DNA from: Prochlorococcus sp. AG-418-K17
GTDB taxonomy: Bacteria > Cyanobacteriota > Cyanobacteriia > PCC-6307 > Cyanobiaceae
DNA length: 64,000 nt
Reading direction: 5' to 3'
Assembly (NCBI GenBank): GCA_003214055.1
Contig: QCMD01000006.1
Coordinates: 1-64,000, forward strand
The position numbers and the translations under genes are program-made. Under the pieces are notes generated by a model that made no database searches, was not told the origin of the DNA, and was given only the letters and a program-made list of their open reading frames with translations. Numbering within the stretch: the first letter of the stretch is position 1; each line of letters starts with the position of its first letter. This document shows positions 30,216 through 39,666 of the stretch, piece after piece.

Positions 30216-32387
30216 TTACATTTTTACAACCTCTCCAACCTTGTACCATTTATCCTTTAGAACATTTTCATATTTACGATTGCAACTAATCAACAAGGGT
30301 CCACATGTTTGAGGATCTAATAGTAATGATATTCTCTCGTTAAAAGTCTCTTGATCAAATGAATTTTCGTTTAAAAAATTAATTATTCTTTTTTGCTTAT
30401 TTACTTTATAAATTATGTCAAAAATTTCTTTATTAGATTCAAAGAAAGTACTTTTAACATCTTTTCTTATTAAATCAAATACTCCAGGATAAGCTTTAAA
30501 TGCAAATAAATCTAATAAAACTTTTAGTGGCTCAAGATTATTGCTTTGCCTATATAAATTAGATGATTCAATCATTTCTTTAAGATGTCCAATAAATCCA
30601 TATCCAGTAATATCAGTCGCAGCATTGACTAATGATTCTTTAAATTGATTTTGAAAAAGATAAATTTCATCAATCAAATATTGCTGACTCTTTACTAAAT
30701 TATTAATTACTCCTGAAGAACAACCTAGCATATTAATATTTTGCATTTGACCGGCAAAGTAAATCCCAACGCCCAGAGGTCTAGACATCATGAGAATATC
30801 TCCAATATTCATTCCAGATTTAAGCCATGGTTTTGCTCCATTTTTTAAAATACCTTGAACTGTTAATGAAATATCTATTCCTAATGAATAAGGTTTATTT
30901 ACTAAACTTCTTGCCTCGAAAGTATGGCCTCCAAGTAATTCACCTCCATGATCCTCAACTGTTGATTTAATACCTTGAAGTGATTGAGAAAAGAGGTAAC
31001 TCTGAAATTCCCTTTCAACTTTTGGTAATGAAATTAAAGCCTGCGCGGATGAAAGTTTTGCTCCGCATGCCCACAAATCTGAGCACGCATGCAAAGTAGT
31101 AATTTTTGCATTAAGCCAAGAATCACTTACCAAAGCAGGAAATCCATCTACACTTTGCAAGATAATATCTTGACCATTTTGATATATCTCAACTGAATCT
31201 TCAGGTGATGAGGCAAAAGAATTTAAATTAGAATTTATTAATGATTTATTCAAAACAAACTGAGGAATTTTAGCTGCACATCCTCTGCAATCATTCAATG
31301 AAATATTCTTTTCACTACTCTTCATAATTAGCCTTTTTGATCTGAACTTTTTAATAAAGTTGAGATCAATTTTATGCTTTAAAATCCAAAAAATAAAAGA
31401 AGGGCCGAAAACAAAATTGCGATAAATAGCAAAAGCTTTTGGATGTTGGCTTGGAAATATATTTACTATTTGCAATCCGATCTTTTGAGGAAACCACTTT
31501 TTTAATGATCTCCCTTCTATATCTTTTTTTAGATTTTGTACTAATGTATTTACAACTTTTACTGCAAAAACTCCCGATGCGGGTCTTTTTGCTGAACCTA
31601 CAACTGCGCAATCACCGACAGCAAAGATTCCAGAGAAACTTTTTATCTGTAAATTCTGATTTGTAATTATTCTGCCATTAGAATCCGAATCTAATAATTT
31701 TTTTTGTGCCCATAACGGAGATGTATTTCCAGTACATAAAAGAATCTTGCCATAATCAAAATTAAGTTTTTCAACTAAATCAATATTGGAATTCGTTAAA
31801 CTTTTAAGAATTGTATTATTAATTTTTCTTGAATCACATAATAGTTTTAAAGGTCTATCTCCCCATCTTTTTCTCAAAGCATAAGATACTTCAATTGCAG
31901 CAAGGCCACTCCCAACAATTACAAATGGAAGTTCATCAACTGAATCAAAAATGTCCTCTTTTAGTATTGTGTCATAAGCCCTTAAAAAAGGTTTAATTGA
32001 AAAAGCATTTCGATTTTTAACTTGTGATTCAAATTCTTTTGGAATTATTGTTTGACTTCCATAATTAAGAACCAACTTCGAATAATTAACTGAAGGTCTA
32101 TTACTTAAAATAATTTTCTTTAAATTTAAATCAATATCCTTTACTTCTTCTTCTATAAAAGATACTTTTGCATTTTTTGCTAAAGATTTTATATCAATTA
32201 AACTCTCTTCTAAAGTGATTGATTTTGAAATCACCGATGGGAACATAGCCGAATAAACCAAATGAGAATCTCTAGATATAATTGAAACAGGAATTTCTGG
32301 CATTAATTTCGGAAACATTAACCATTTCTTCAATAAAGAAACATTTGAGTGTCCTCCTCCAATTAGTACCAGATGATTAAAAGCCAT
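30216..32387 (-). CDS. selD: NAD(P)H dehydrogenase-like / selenide water dikinase fusion (SelD)
   Basis: The 723-residue protein joins two enzymes. Residues 1-~350 form an FAD/NAD(P) pyridine nucleotide-disulfide oxidoreductase (GGGHSNVS at 10-17, VIVGSGLAAIE around 157-166, FAVGDCA around 255-261). Residues ~355-723 form SelD, with catalytic Cys370 and Lys373 in DCRGCAAKIP, plus TDITGYGFIGHL. SelD makes selenophosphate from selenide and ATP. The active-site residue is Cys, not selenocysteine. This fusion occurs in several cyanobacteria; the oxidoreductase may supply reduced selenium, an inference. Its start is only 10 bp from that of divergent mtnP. Confidence 0.92.
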   Translation of the reverse strand: MAFNHLVLIGGGHSNVSLLKKWLMFPKLMPEIPVSIISRDSHLVYSAMFPSVISKSITLEESLIDIKSLAKNAKVSFIEEEVKDIDLNLKKIILSNRPSVNYSKLVLNYGSQTIIPKEFESQVKNRNAFSIKPFLRAYDTILKEDIFDSVDELPFVIVGSGLAAIEVSYALRKRWGDRPLKLLCDSRKINNTILKSLTNSNIDLVEKLNFDYGKILLCTGNTSPLWAQKKLLDSDSNGRIITNQNLQIKSFSGIFAVGDCAVVGSAKRPASGVFAVKVVNTLVQNLKKDIEGRSLKKWFPQKIGLQIVNIFPSQHPKAFAIYRNFVFGPSFIFWILKHKIDLNFIKKFRSKRLIMKSSEKNISLNDCRGCAAKIPQFVLNKSLINSNLNSFASSPEDSVEIYQNGQDIILQSVDGFPALVSDSWLNAKITTLHACSDLWACGAKLSSAQALISLPKVEREFQSYLFSQSLQGIKSTVEDHGGELLGGHTFEARSLVNKPYSLGIDISLTVQGILKNGAKPWLKSGMNIGDILMMSRPLGVGIYFAGQMQNINMLGCSSGVINNLVKSQQYLIDEIYLFQNQFKESLVNAATDITGYGFIGHLKEMIESSNLYRQSNNLEPLKVLLDLFAFKAYPGVFDLIRKDVKSTFFESNKEIFDIIYKVNKQKRIINFLNENSFDQETFNERISLLLDPQTCGPLLISCNRKYENVLKDKWYKVGEVVKM

Positions 32388-32397
32388 TTACATCACT

Positions 32398-33291
32398 ATG
32401 CATAAAGAACATTTATTACCAATTGAAAAATCAAGATTAGGAGTGATTGGTGGAAGTGGATTTTATTCAATGGATCAAATAGAGTACTTAAGAGAACTAG
32501 AAATCAATACTCCCTATGGTAAACCTTCTGATTCAATAAAAGTATATAATCTTGGAAACCTAGAGATAGCATTTATTCCTAGACATGGCAGAACTCATAG
32601 TTTAAATCCTTCTGAAATCCCTTACAAAGCTAATATTTGGGCTCTAAGATCCATAGGAGTAAGATGGATTATTGCTCCATCAGCAGTTGGTTCATTGCAA
32701 GAACAGATAAGGCCACTTGACATAGTAGTTCCAGATCAATTTATAGACCGGACAAAAAATAGACCTGCAACATTCTTTAATGAGGGCGCTGTTGCTCACG
32801 TAACTATGGGAGATCCCTTCTGCACAAATTTATCACGTATATTAAGTGAAATCGGAGAAAAAAATATTCCTGGCGGTAGACAATTGCATAGAGGGGGTAC
32901 CTATCTAGCAATGGAAGGTCCCGCTTTCTCAACTAGAGCAGAATCTAATTTATATAGAAGTTGGGGATGTTCGATAATTGGAATGACGAACCACACAGAA
33001 GCAAGATTAGCTAAAGAAGCTGAAATAGCTTACTCGTCCTTATCTATGGTTACTGATTATGATTGCTGGCATCAAACTCATCAAGAAGTTTCTGTAGAGA
33101 TGGTTTTGGATAATCTTAGATCAAATACTGAAGTGGCTAATAAAATAATATTTGAAGTAGCTAAATTAATTGAAAAAGAAAGACCAAAAAGTAAATCTCA
33201 TTTTTCATTAAAAGAAGGATTGATAACCCAAAAAGAAAATATCCCAAGCTCTACAAAAGAGAAGCTTAGGATATTTACTGATTCTTATTAG
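32398..33291 (+). CDS. mtnP: 5'-methylthioadenosine phosphorylase
   Basis: The 297-residue protein shows family motifs of MTAP/PNP-II: GVIGGSGFY near residue 20, FIPRHGRTHSLNPSEIPYKANIWAL, YLAMEGPAFSTRAES and TNHTEARLAKEAEIAY. It splits methylthioadenosine, a by-product of polyamine synthesis from SAM, into adenine and methylthioribose-1-phosphate. It is divergent from selD and convergent with psbJ. Purine nucleoside substrate breadth is untested. Confidence 0.92.
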   Translation: MHKEHLLPIEKSRLGVIGGSGFYSMDQIEYLRELEINTPYGKPSDSIKVYNLGNLEIAFIPRHGRTHSLNPSEIPYKANIWALRSIGVRWIIAPSAVGSLQEQIRPLDIVVPDQFIDRTKNRPATFFNEGAVAHVTMGDPFCTNLSRILSEIGEKNIPGGRQLHRGGTYLAMEGPAFSTRAESNLYRSWGCSIIGMTNHTEARLAKEAEIAYSSLSMVTDYDCWHQTHQEVSVEMVLDNLRSNTEVANKIIFEVAKLIEKERPKSKSHFSLKEGLITQKENIPSSTKEKLRIFTDSY

Positions 33292-33334
33292 GTTTATTTG
33301 ATATAAGTGATTATCATGTCTAGGTAAGGATTTG

Positions 33335-33532
33335 TTAGCCTCCAGCTCCAACCCCTTGGTATGAACCATAGAAAAATATACCTAAAACGAAGATAACTGC
33401 AATTCCACCTGCTGTAGCAACAAGCCATAGAGGAAGAGTTCCTTCAGTCCATCTTCTTTCCCATGCAACTGCTGGTCTACCGTCTGGAAGTCTATCTGGA
33501 ATTCTTCCATCAGGTCCTTTTAATTTACTCAT
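33335..33532 (-). CDS. psbJ: Photosystem II protein J (PsbJ)
   Basis: The 65-residue protein starts [24 protein letters not shown], followed by a single transmembrane helix ([24 protein letters not shown]) and a Gly-rich end. The N-terminal extension is longer than in plants and common in marine cyanobacteria. PsbJ affects forward electron flow and assembly at the acceptor side. It ends the psbEFLJ cluster, 9 bp after psbL. Confidence 0.96.
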   Translation of the reverse strand: MSKLKGPDGRIPDRLPDGRPAVAWERRWTEGTLPLWLVATAGGIAVIFVLGIFFYGSYQGVGAGG

Positions 33533-33541
33533 AATTTTAAT

Positions 33542-33661
33542 TTAATTGAAAAAGTAACTGGAAAATAAAATTCCCAATACAAAAACTGATAATAAGCCTA
33601 AATAAAGGCTTGTACGATTAAGTTCAACTGGAACTTTGTTAGGATTTTCGTTTACTTGCAT
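33542..33661 (-). CDS. psbL: Photosystem II protein L (PsbL)
   Basis: The correct gene is the 39-residue [20 protein letters not shown]... protein ending [10 protein letters not shown], starting at ATG 33661. A longer in-frame reading to 33754 only adds out-of-frame psbF sequence and is rejected. PsbL is a one-helix subunit at the dimer interface near the QA site. It lies 11 bp after psbF. Confidence 0.97.
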
Positions 33662-33672
33662 GATAGTTAAAT

Positions 33673-33819
33673 TTATCGGGCTACGAATTGCATAGCAGCA
33701 ATAGAACCTAAAAAGAATACTGATGGAATAGCTAGAGCGTGAACTGCTAGCCAACGAACAGTAAATATAGGATAAACGCGGACTTCCGCAGCCTGCATTG
33801 GAGCTTGAGAATTAGTCAT
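33673..33819 (-). CDS. psbF: Cytochrome b559 beta subunit (PsbF)
   Basis: A 48-residue frame reads [20 protein letters not shown], then [20 protein letters not shown] and AAMQFVAR. The His in RWLAVHALA is the axial haem ligand, paired with the His of PsbE. Cytochrome b559 is essential for PSII assembly and photoprotection. The start is 2 bp downstream of the psbE stop, which suggests translational coupling. Confidence 0.97.
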
Positions 33820-33821
33820 TG

Positions 33822-34070
33822 TTATTTTGTTCTTAAATCTAGTTGAGATTTAGCTTCATATCTTTGTGTTACCACAGGCGCTTTAGATTCAGATGACTGG
33901 AAATAACTATCCGGACGAGGAGTTCCGAATGCATCGTAAGCTAAGCCTGTATATACGAATAAGAAGCCTGCTATAAAAATAGCTGGTAATGTTACTGCAT
34001 GAATAATCCAGTACCTTATACTGGTGATTATTTCAAAGAATGGGCGTTCACCCGTTGAACCTGCGGCCAT
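33822..34070 (-). CDS. psbE: Cytochrome b559 alpha subunit (PsbE)
   Basis: The 82-residue protein starts [21 protein letters not shown]; the haem-ligand His is in [20 protein letters not shown], and the lumenal tail has the typical [14 protein letters not shown] chose the ATG at 34070 over an upstream GTG (two extra residues) because family members begin [11 protein letters not shown]. First gene of psbEFLJ, 137 bp downstream of ycf48 on the same strand. Confidence 0.97.
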
Positions 34071-34206
34071 AATCACAAATGTTTACCTTATGATCTTACA
34101 GTGTAAAATCATAAGTTCGCGAAGAAATTAACAGGTTGGTTACAGACAGTTGCTAAATCTGTCAAAAATTAATTTTTTTTTTACTATTAACTGAAATTAT
34201 TCATAG

Positions 34207-35220
34207 TTAGCTATTCCATTTAAGGATATAACCACGCTCGCCAAGAACAAATCCTTTTTGATTATCTAAAGCCTCCTTATCAAGAAAAACTATTTTAATA
34301 AAGTTTGTTGGCAATTCAGAAGCAATAGGATCCTTGTTCCAAGTTTTACCTTGATCTTTACTTACTATTAAAGTTCCATTACCTCCCCCAGCCCATATAT
34401 CTCCATTTGGATCCCATCCCATGTCGAGATAATTGTATCCATTAAGAATGGGTATAATTGGCTTTGACCAATTTTCTAGGTCATTAGTATCTTCATTAAA
34501 TCTAATTTCTGCTCCTCTAGAAAGCATCCATAAACTTCCTTGTGGATTAAAACCAATACTTTGAACTCTTTTGCTACTGGCTCTTTGATGAGCTATCCAT
34601 GCATCACTATCCTTTTCTAAAGTAGAAAAGAAATTACCTAGACTACTTACGCTGACATAATCTCCTTTACTAGTCCTTCTTAAATCTCTTACACCTCCAG
34701 AACCAGATGCATCTACAACTTTTGCATTCCATGATTCACCACTATCTGATGTTTCATAAATAGCTCCTGCAGTGGTAGCCAATTCTGCAACACCAGCATC
34801 GACAGTTGTTATTAGAAATGGTTGACCTGGTAATTTGTTACCAAGAGATAAACGTGTCCAATTCTTTCCTGCATCAAGTGTATGCATAACTAGTGAAGGC
34901 TGACCTATTAACCATCCCTCTTCACCTTTAAAATCAATATCTAGGAGACGAAAGTTCTCTTCACTTGGTAAATCTAAATTTCTTTTTTCCCAAGTTTCTC
35001 CTCCATCATTAGATTCCATAATAAGTCTATTAGAACCTACTATAAATCCATTATTATTATCTATAAAATCAACATCTAAAGCATTAGCCTGGTCCTCAAA
35101 CTGAATTGTTTTCCAAGGTGTGCTATCACTCATCTTTAAACCTGTAGATGAACAACTGCTCAATACAAAACAAAGAAGAACTGATAAAAGAAGATTGGGA
35201 ATACTAATAATTTTTTTCAT
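34207..35220 (-). CDS. ycf48: Photosystem II assembly factor Ycf48 (HCF136)
   Basis: The 337-residue protein begins with a lipoprotein-like signal (hydrophobic 9-20, lipobox Cys23 in LSSCSS). The mature part is a seven-bladed propeller with repeated Asp-box-like motifs ([41 protein letters not shown]). Ycf48 binds newly made D1 and aids early PSII reaction-centre assembly. It sits between rubA and psbEFLJ, a PSII biogenesis cluster kept in many cyanobacteria and linked to plastid homologues. Confidence 0.97.
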   Translation of the reverse strand: MKKIISIPNLLLSVLLCFVLSSCSSTGLKMSDSTPWKTIQFEDQANALDVDFIDNNNGFIVGSNRLIMESNDGGETWEKRNLDLPSEENFRLLDIDFKGEEGWLIGQPSLVMHTLDAGKNWTRLSLGNKLPGQPFLITTVDAGVAELATTAGAIYETSDSGESWNAKVVDASGSGGVRDLRRTSKGDYVSVSSLGNFFSTLEKDSDAWIAHQRASSKRVQSIGFNPQGSLWMLSRGAEIRFNEDTNDLENWSKPIIPILNGYNYLDMGWDPNGDIWAGGGNGTLIVSKDQGKTWNKDPIASELPTNFIKIVFLDKEALDNQKGFVLGERGYILKWNS

Positions 35221-35229
35221 TTATATATA

Positions 35230-35658
35230 TTAATGCAAAGAGTACAAAGAAAGAAACATAGCCGCAGCAAATGCAAGACCGCCAAAAATCAATATGTTTT
35301 TTTGTCCAGGAGGTAAACTATTAAAACCAAAACCATAAACTAGATTTTCTTCAAAACCACTAGGTTTAGATTTAGGACCTATATCTTTATAAAAATTTTT
35401 ACCCGCTCGACAAACAGGGCAAGCGAAGGTATTACCATCCAGATCTGAAAAAGGAGTATTTTTAGGTATATTTAATTTTTTATTTCCTTCAGACGGATCA
35501 TAAATGTAACCACAACTTCTACATTCGAATCTATTTTGATCTAGATTAAGAACAGGTTGTTCAACATTTACTCCTGAAGAGTTTTCAGAAAGTTTTTCTT
35601 TCTCAAAGTTTTCAACTATTTTGTTTTCCTCAGAGGCTGGTTGAATGTTTTCACTCAC
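35230..35658 (-). CDS. rubA: Membrane-anchored rubredoxin (RubA)
   Basis: The 142-residue protein has an acidic, Glu/Ser/Asn-rich N-terminus (1-43), a rubredoxin domain with Fe ligands Cys46, Cys49, Cys80 and Cys83, and one C-terminal transmembrane helix (about 118-138). RubA is required for PSII (and in some species PSI) assembly in cyanobacteria and chloroplasts. GTG is the start. It is 9 bp upstream of ycf48, and divergent from ndhC across 76 bp. Confidence 0.96.
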   Translation of the reverse strand: MSENIQPASEENKIVENFEKEKLSENSSGVNVEQPVLNLDQNRFECRSCGYIYDPSEGNKKLNIPKNTPFSDLDGNTFACPVCRAGKNFYKDIGPKSKPSGFEENLVYGFGFNSLPPGQKNILIFGGLAFAAAMFLSLYSLH

Positions 35659-35734
35659 GGTTTATTATTGTTCTTTAAGAACTTTAAAAGATTTTGCTTA
35701 ATTAAGCGAATTTTATTCAAAATTAATTTTTAAA

Positions 35735-36097
35735 ATGTTTTTATTAACTGGCTATGAATATTTTCTAGGTTTTCTCTTAATTGCTGCTGCTGTTCCAATA
35801 TTAGCGCTCGTTACTAACCTCATAGTCGCGCCTAAAGGTAGAACTGGCGAAAGAAAACTTACTTATGAATCAGGCATGGAGCCTATTGGAGGAGCATGGA
35901 TTCAATTTAATATTCGTTATTACATGTTCGCCTTAGTTTTCGTTATATTTGATGTAGAGACAGTATTCCTTTATCCTTGGGCTGTTGCCTTTAATAGATT
36001 AGGCTTGTTGGCATTTATTGAGGCTTTGATTTTCATTGCAATACTTGTTATTGCATTAGCATACGCTTGGAGAAAAGGTGCTTTAGAATGGAGTTAA
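35735..36097 (+). CDS. ndhC: NAD(P)H-quinone oxidoreductase subunit 3 (NdhC)
   Basis: A 120-residue membrane protein with three helices and the conserved [50 protein letters not shown] segment typical of NdhC/NuoA (read here in parts). It belongs to the thylakoid NDH-1 complex for cyclic electron flow, respiration and CO2 uptake. First gene of ndhC-K-J, 4 bp before ndhK. Confidence 0.97.
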   Translation: MFLLTGYEYFLGFLLIAAAVPILALVTNLIVAPKGRTGERKLTYESGMEPIGGAWIQFNIRYYMFALVFVIFDVETVFLYPWAVAFNRLGLLAFIEALIFIAILVIALAYAWRKGALEWS

Positions 36098-36101
36098 AAA
36101 A

Positions 36102-36830
36102 TTGAACCCACAATTATCCCCAAAAGCAATAAGAGAAATCAGAGAAGGAACTTGTAATCCGCTTGGAGCCCCGCAAGTTACTACAGATTTAAGTGAAAAT
36201 ATTATTCTAACAAGCTTAGATGATCTTCATAATTGGGCTAGATTAAGTAGTCTCTGGCCTCTCCTTTACGGTACAGCCTGTTGTTTCATTGAATTTGCTG
36301 CACTTATTGGTTCAAGATTCGACTTTGACAGATTTGGGTTGGTCCCCAGAAGTTCTCCAAGACAAGCAGATTTATTAATAGTTGCCGGAACAGTAACTAT
36401 GAAGATGGCTCCTGCCTTAGTAAGACTTTATGAGCAAATGCCTGAACCAAAATATGTTATTGCAATGGGTGCTTGTACTATTACAGGTGGAATGTTTAGC
36501 GCAGATTCAACCACTGCCGTTAGAGGAGTTGATAAATTAATACCTGTTGATTTATATCTACCGGGATGCCCTCCTAGACCAGAAGCAATTTTTGATGCTG
36601 TTATCAAATTAAGAAAGAAGGTCGGAAATGAATCTATATTGGAGCGTGTTAAAGCTGAACAAACTCATAGATATATCACTTTAGACCATAAAATGGAAGT
36701 TGTTTTCTCTAAAAATAATGGTGAGTATCTAAACAAGAAAACAGAAAATATGATTTCCGAATCCAAAAAAGAAAAAATCAATGAACTATTTGAAACCACA
36801 GAAGAAAAAGAGATTATCGATATAGAATAA
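36102..36830 (+). CDS. ndhK: NAD(P)H-quinone oxidoreductase subunit K (NdhK)
   Basis: The 242-residue protein carries the N2 [4Fe-4S] ligands: adjacent Cys60-Cys61 ([10 protein letters not shown]), Cys125 (MGACTITGG) and Cys156 (LPGCPPRPE). This is the cluster that hands electrons to quinone. A TTG start 4 bp after ndhC is used. The C-terminal ~45 residues are charged and variable. ndhJ follows 5 bp later. Confidence 0.97.
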   Translation: MNPQLSPKAIREIREGTCNPLGAPQVTTDLSENIILTSLDDLHNWARLSSLWPLLYGTACCFIEFAALIGSRFDFDRFGLVPRSSPRQADLLIVAGTVTMKMAPALVRLYEQMPEPKYVIAMGACTITGGMFSADSTTAVRGVDKLIPVDLYLPGCPPRPEAIFDAVIKLRKKVGNESILERVKAEQTHRYITLDHKMEVVFSKNNGEYLNKKTENMISESKKEKINELFETTEEKEIIDIE

Positions 36831-36835
36831 TACTT

Positions 36836-37366
36836 ATGGAAAATGAAAACTCTGCCAAGACTTCTGATTCATCATTAGAAAAAATAGGATTTTTAAGTCA
36901 GAAGCTATCGAAAGATGGTATCCCTAACGATTCCTTAGATACAGATCACATAGGAGTGGAAATAATATCAATTGAGCCAAATAATTTATACAAAGCTATT
37001 TCAATATTAAAATCATATGGTTTTAACTATCTTCAGTGCCAAGGTGGTTATGATGAAGGCCCAGGAAAAAATCTTGTTAGTTTTTATCACTTGATTTCTT
37101 TAGATGATATCGACAAAATAGAAAAAGTTAAAGAAGTAAGAATTAAAGTTTTTTTGAAGAGAGATTCTGAATTATCGGTCCCAAGTTTATATAAAATTTT
37201 CAAGGGAAGCGATTGGCAGGAAAGAGAAACTTATGATATGTTTGGAATTCAATTTGAAGATCATCCAAATCCCAAAAGACTGTTAATGCCCGAGGACTGG
37301 AGAGGCTGGCCATTAAGGAAGGATTACATACAACCTGATTTTTATGAAATGCAGGATGCTTATTAA
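36836..37366 (+). CDS. ndhJ: NAD(P)H-quinone oxidoreductase subunit J (NdhJ)
   Basis: The 176-residue protein has the NuoC-like motif [40 protein letters not shown] near its C-terminus, diagnostic for NdhJ. It joins NdhC and NdhK in the core of the NDH-1 hydrophilic arm. Its stop overlaps the convergent yvcK-like gene by 4 bp. Confidence 0.97.
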   Translation: MENENSAKTSDSSLEKIGFLSQKLSKDGIPNDSLDTDHIGVEIISIEPNNLYKAISILKSYGFNYLQCQGGYDEGPGKNLVSFYHLISLDDIDKIEKVKEVRIKVFLKRDSELSVPSLYKIFKGSDWQERETYDMFGIQFEDHPNPKRLLMPEDWRGWPLRKDYIQPDFYEMQDAY

Positions 37367-38748
37367 CTTATTTTCTTTAATTTTCTATAGATAAAAATAA
37401 CTGCTCGAGCCAGTCTCCTAGGATCATGTCTAAGAGTTGGAGTTATCCTTTTAGCATACAAAGGGGCTTGTAAAACGTAATACCCTTCGGAAATCAACTT
37501 CTCTCTATTGCATTTAACTGGTTCTGCACCCTTAGTTCTGTAGTACTCTACAAGAGGGGATTCCTCAAATTTAATTTGAGATAGTATAGCTTTAAATATC
37601 CTAGTATTTACACCAAAATTAGAAAGTTGTTTCTCAATTGACTTAACATGTTGATAGACATCAAGTCCGTCTGTTTCCCCAGGCTGAGTCATTAAATTGC
37701 TTATATAAATTTTGGGTGCACTACTTTTTAAAAGTGCGTCGACAATTTCAGGTACTAATAAATTAGGTAGCAAAGACGTGTAAAGACTACCTGGACCAAG
37801 GACTATCAAATCAGCTTCTTTAATAGAATCTAGTGCGCTTGGCAGTGCTGAGGGGTTTTCTGGTAAGTAACCAATCCTAGAAATCGATTTTTTTGATTCA
37901 CTTATTTTACTTTCTCCAAATATTCTCTCACCATCTTCTAATTCAGCCCATAGCATGACATCCGTATTTGTTGCGGGTAAGACTTGTCCTTGTACTGCTA
38001 AAACCTTGCTTGATGCTTGAACTGCCTTTTCTAAACTACCTGTGATTGTGGTTAAAGCTGATAAAAACAAATTACCAAAACTATGACCTTCAAGGCCACT
38101 ACCACTTGAAAATCTATATTGAAATAGTCTAGTTAGTATAGGTTCTTCATTAGACAAAGCAGCCAAACAATTTCTTATATCTCCAGGAGGTTGGACTCCT
38201 AATTGTTTCCTGAGTATTCCACTGCTTCCTCCATCATCAGAAACTGTCACGATCGCAGTAATATTACTACTATAGTTTTTAAGACCCTTAAGCAAAGTTG
38301 ATAAGCCAGTTCCACCACCAATAGCAACAATACTAGGTCCCCTATTAAGTTTACTTTTAACTCTTAATGCATCAACTAAAAATGTATTTTTTTCTGGAAC
38401 AAGAGCTTTTTGAATAGAGTTAATACTTCGATTTTGTCCAATACAAATTAACAAGAGGCCAACAATGAATACAATGGGTCCCAAAAGTGAAATTGGTAAT
38501 ATGCTTGTTAAACCTGTCATTAGCCAAAAGAAAACTTCTATTAACCAATAAAGTGGTCTTAAATTAGTCCAAATTACAAGACCTAATAAAGAAGTTAAAA
38601 ATCCAATTGCTGACGTTATCATCCATCTTTTTATAACCAAACCAGGCAAAAGCCAGCTAAGAATTCTTAAGATTTTACTAATTAAACCTAAATTAGATCT
38701 CCTTAAAATTTTGTAGGTTCTTTTTATTTTTTTCCCTCTTTTCTTCAT
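37363..38748 (-). CDS. YvcK/GlmR-like protein with N-terminal membrane region
   Basis: The 461-residue protein begins with a very basic segment, then three hydrophobic helices (about 40-120), then a YvcK/CofD-like domain starting [17 protein letters not shown] with [28 protein letters not shown] and [15 protein letters not shown]. Soluble YvcK/GlmR in Firmicutes binds UDP-GlcNAc and affects gluconeogenesis and wall synthesis. The membrane N-terminus is an added feature I infer to tether it. Divergent from the ABC gene by 130 bp; substrate unknown. Confidence 0.88.
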   Translation of the reverse strand: MKKRGKKIKRTYKILRRSNLGLISKILRILSWLLPGLVIKRWMITSAIGFLTSLLGLVIWTNLRPLYWLIEVFFWLMTGLTSILPISLLGPIVFIVGLLLICIGQNRSINSIQKALVPEKNTFLVDALRVKSKLNRGPSIVAIGGGTGLSTLLKGLKNYSSNITAIVTVSDDGGSSGILRKQLGVQPPGDIRNCLAALSNEEPILTRLFQYRFSSGSGLEGHSFGNLFLSALTTITGSLEKAVQASSKVLAVQGQVLPATNTDVMLWAELEDGERIFGESKISESKKSISRIGYLPENPSALPSALDSIKEADLIVLGPGSLYTSLLPNLLVPEIVDALLKSSAPKIYISNLMTQPGETDGLDVYQHVKSIEKQLSNFGVNTRIFKAILSQIKFEESPLVEYYRTKGAEPVKCNREKLISEGYYVLQAPLYAKRITPTLRHDPRRLARAVIFIYRKLKKIS

Positions 38749-38878
38749 TAAGATTCCTCTAAAATTATTTTCTCAAAAAAAAATAAAATATAAATTCATT
38801 ATAAATCAAATACACACTTCCTTTTTTTATTCCTAAAAATAGGCAATATATAATTAAAGATAAATTTTAATATAGGTT

Positions 38879-39661
38879 TTGAAACAATCAAAAAATGCAG
38901 TAGAAACAAAAAATCTCTCAATAAGTTGGGGAGAAATTAATGTGCTTAATAAATTAAACTTTAAACTCATTGAAGGAGAAAAATTAGCTATTGTGGGACC
39001 ATCTGGTTCTGGTAAATCTACTATATTAAAAATTTTGGCAGGCCTTATTTTACCAACTGAAGGTGAATTAAAGATATTTGGAGAACAACAAAAATACTTA
39101 AGATTAGACCAAGATAATCCTCCAGATGTAAGGCTAGTTTTTCAGAATCCAGCACTTTTAGGATCTTTAACTATTGAGGAAAATGTAGGCTTTCTTCTTA
39201 ATAAGGATAAAAGTCTTTCCAAACAGTTAATTCGAGAAATCGTTTGCGAATGCCTTGAAGAGGTTGGCTTGTTTAATATCAATAACAAACTTCCTAATGA
39301 GCTAAGTGGAGGCATGCAAAAAAGAGTAAGTTTTGCTAGAGCATTGGTATCACAGCAAAGTCACAAAAAAAATAAACCACTTTTGCTCTTTGATGAACCT
39401 ACTGCAGGACTTGACCCTATTGCTTCATCTAGAATTGAAGATCTAATTAATAAAACAAATGAAAAAGTCAACGGTTCATCTATTGTAGTAAGCCATGTTC
39501 TTAGTACTATAGAAAGGACTTCAGAAAAAGTACTAATGCTTTATGGAGGAGAATTTAGATGGGGAGGCTCCATCAGTGAATTTAAGGAAAGTGAAGATCC
39601 CTATGTATTTCAATTTAGAAATGGAATACTTGAGGGGCCTATGCAACCCAAAGACATTTAA
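38879..39661 (+). CDS. ABC transporter ATP-binding protein (MlaF/TGD3-like)
   Basis: The 260-residue ATPase has Walker A GPSGSGKST (about 40-48), Q-loop VFQNPALLGSLT, signature LSGGMQKR, Walker B LLLFDEPTAGLDP and H-loop VVSHV. The following gene encodes an MCE protein, a pairing seen in Mla/TGD-type lipid importers that move phospholipids or glycolipids between membranes. A TTG start at 38879 is used. No permease (MlaE/TGD1-like) gene is in this neighbourhood; it is probably elsewhere. It is 5 bp before its partner. Confidence 0.9.
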   Translation: MKQSKNAVETKNLSISWGEINVLNKLNFKLIEGEKLAIVGPSGSGKSTILKILAGLILPTEGELKIFGEQQKYLRLDQDNPPDVRLVFQNPALLGSLTIEENVGFLLNKDKSLSKQLIREIVCECLEEVGLFNINNKLPNELSGGMQKRVSFARALVSQQSHKKNKPLLLFDEPTAGLDPIASSRIEDLINKTNEKVNGSSIVVSHVLSTIERTSEKVLMLYGGEFRWGGSISEFKESEDPYVFQFRNGILEGPMQPKDI

Positions 39662-39666
39662 AAATT

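Noticed and set aside
33542-33754. A longer 70-residue reading of psbL
   Set aside because: The extension is an out-of-frame reading of psbF; PsbL starts at MQVNENPNK.
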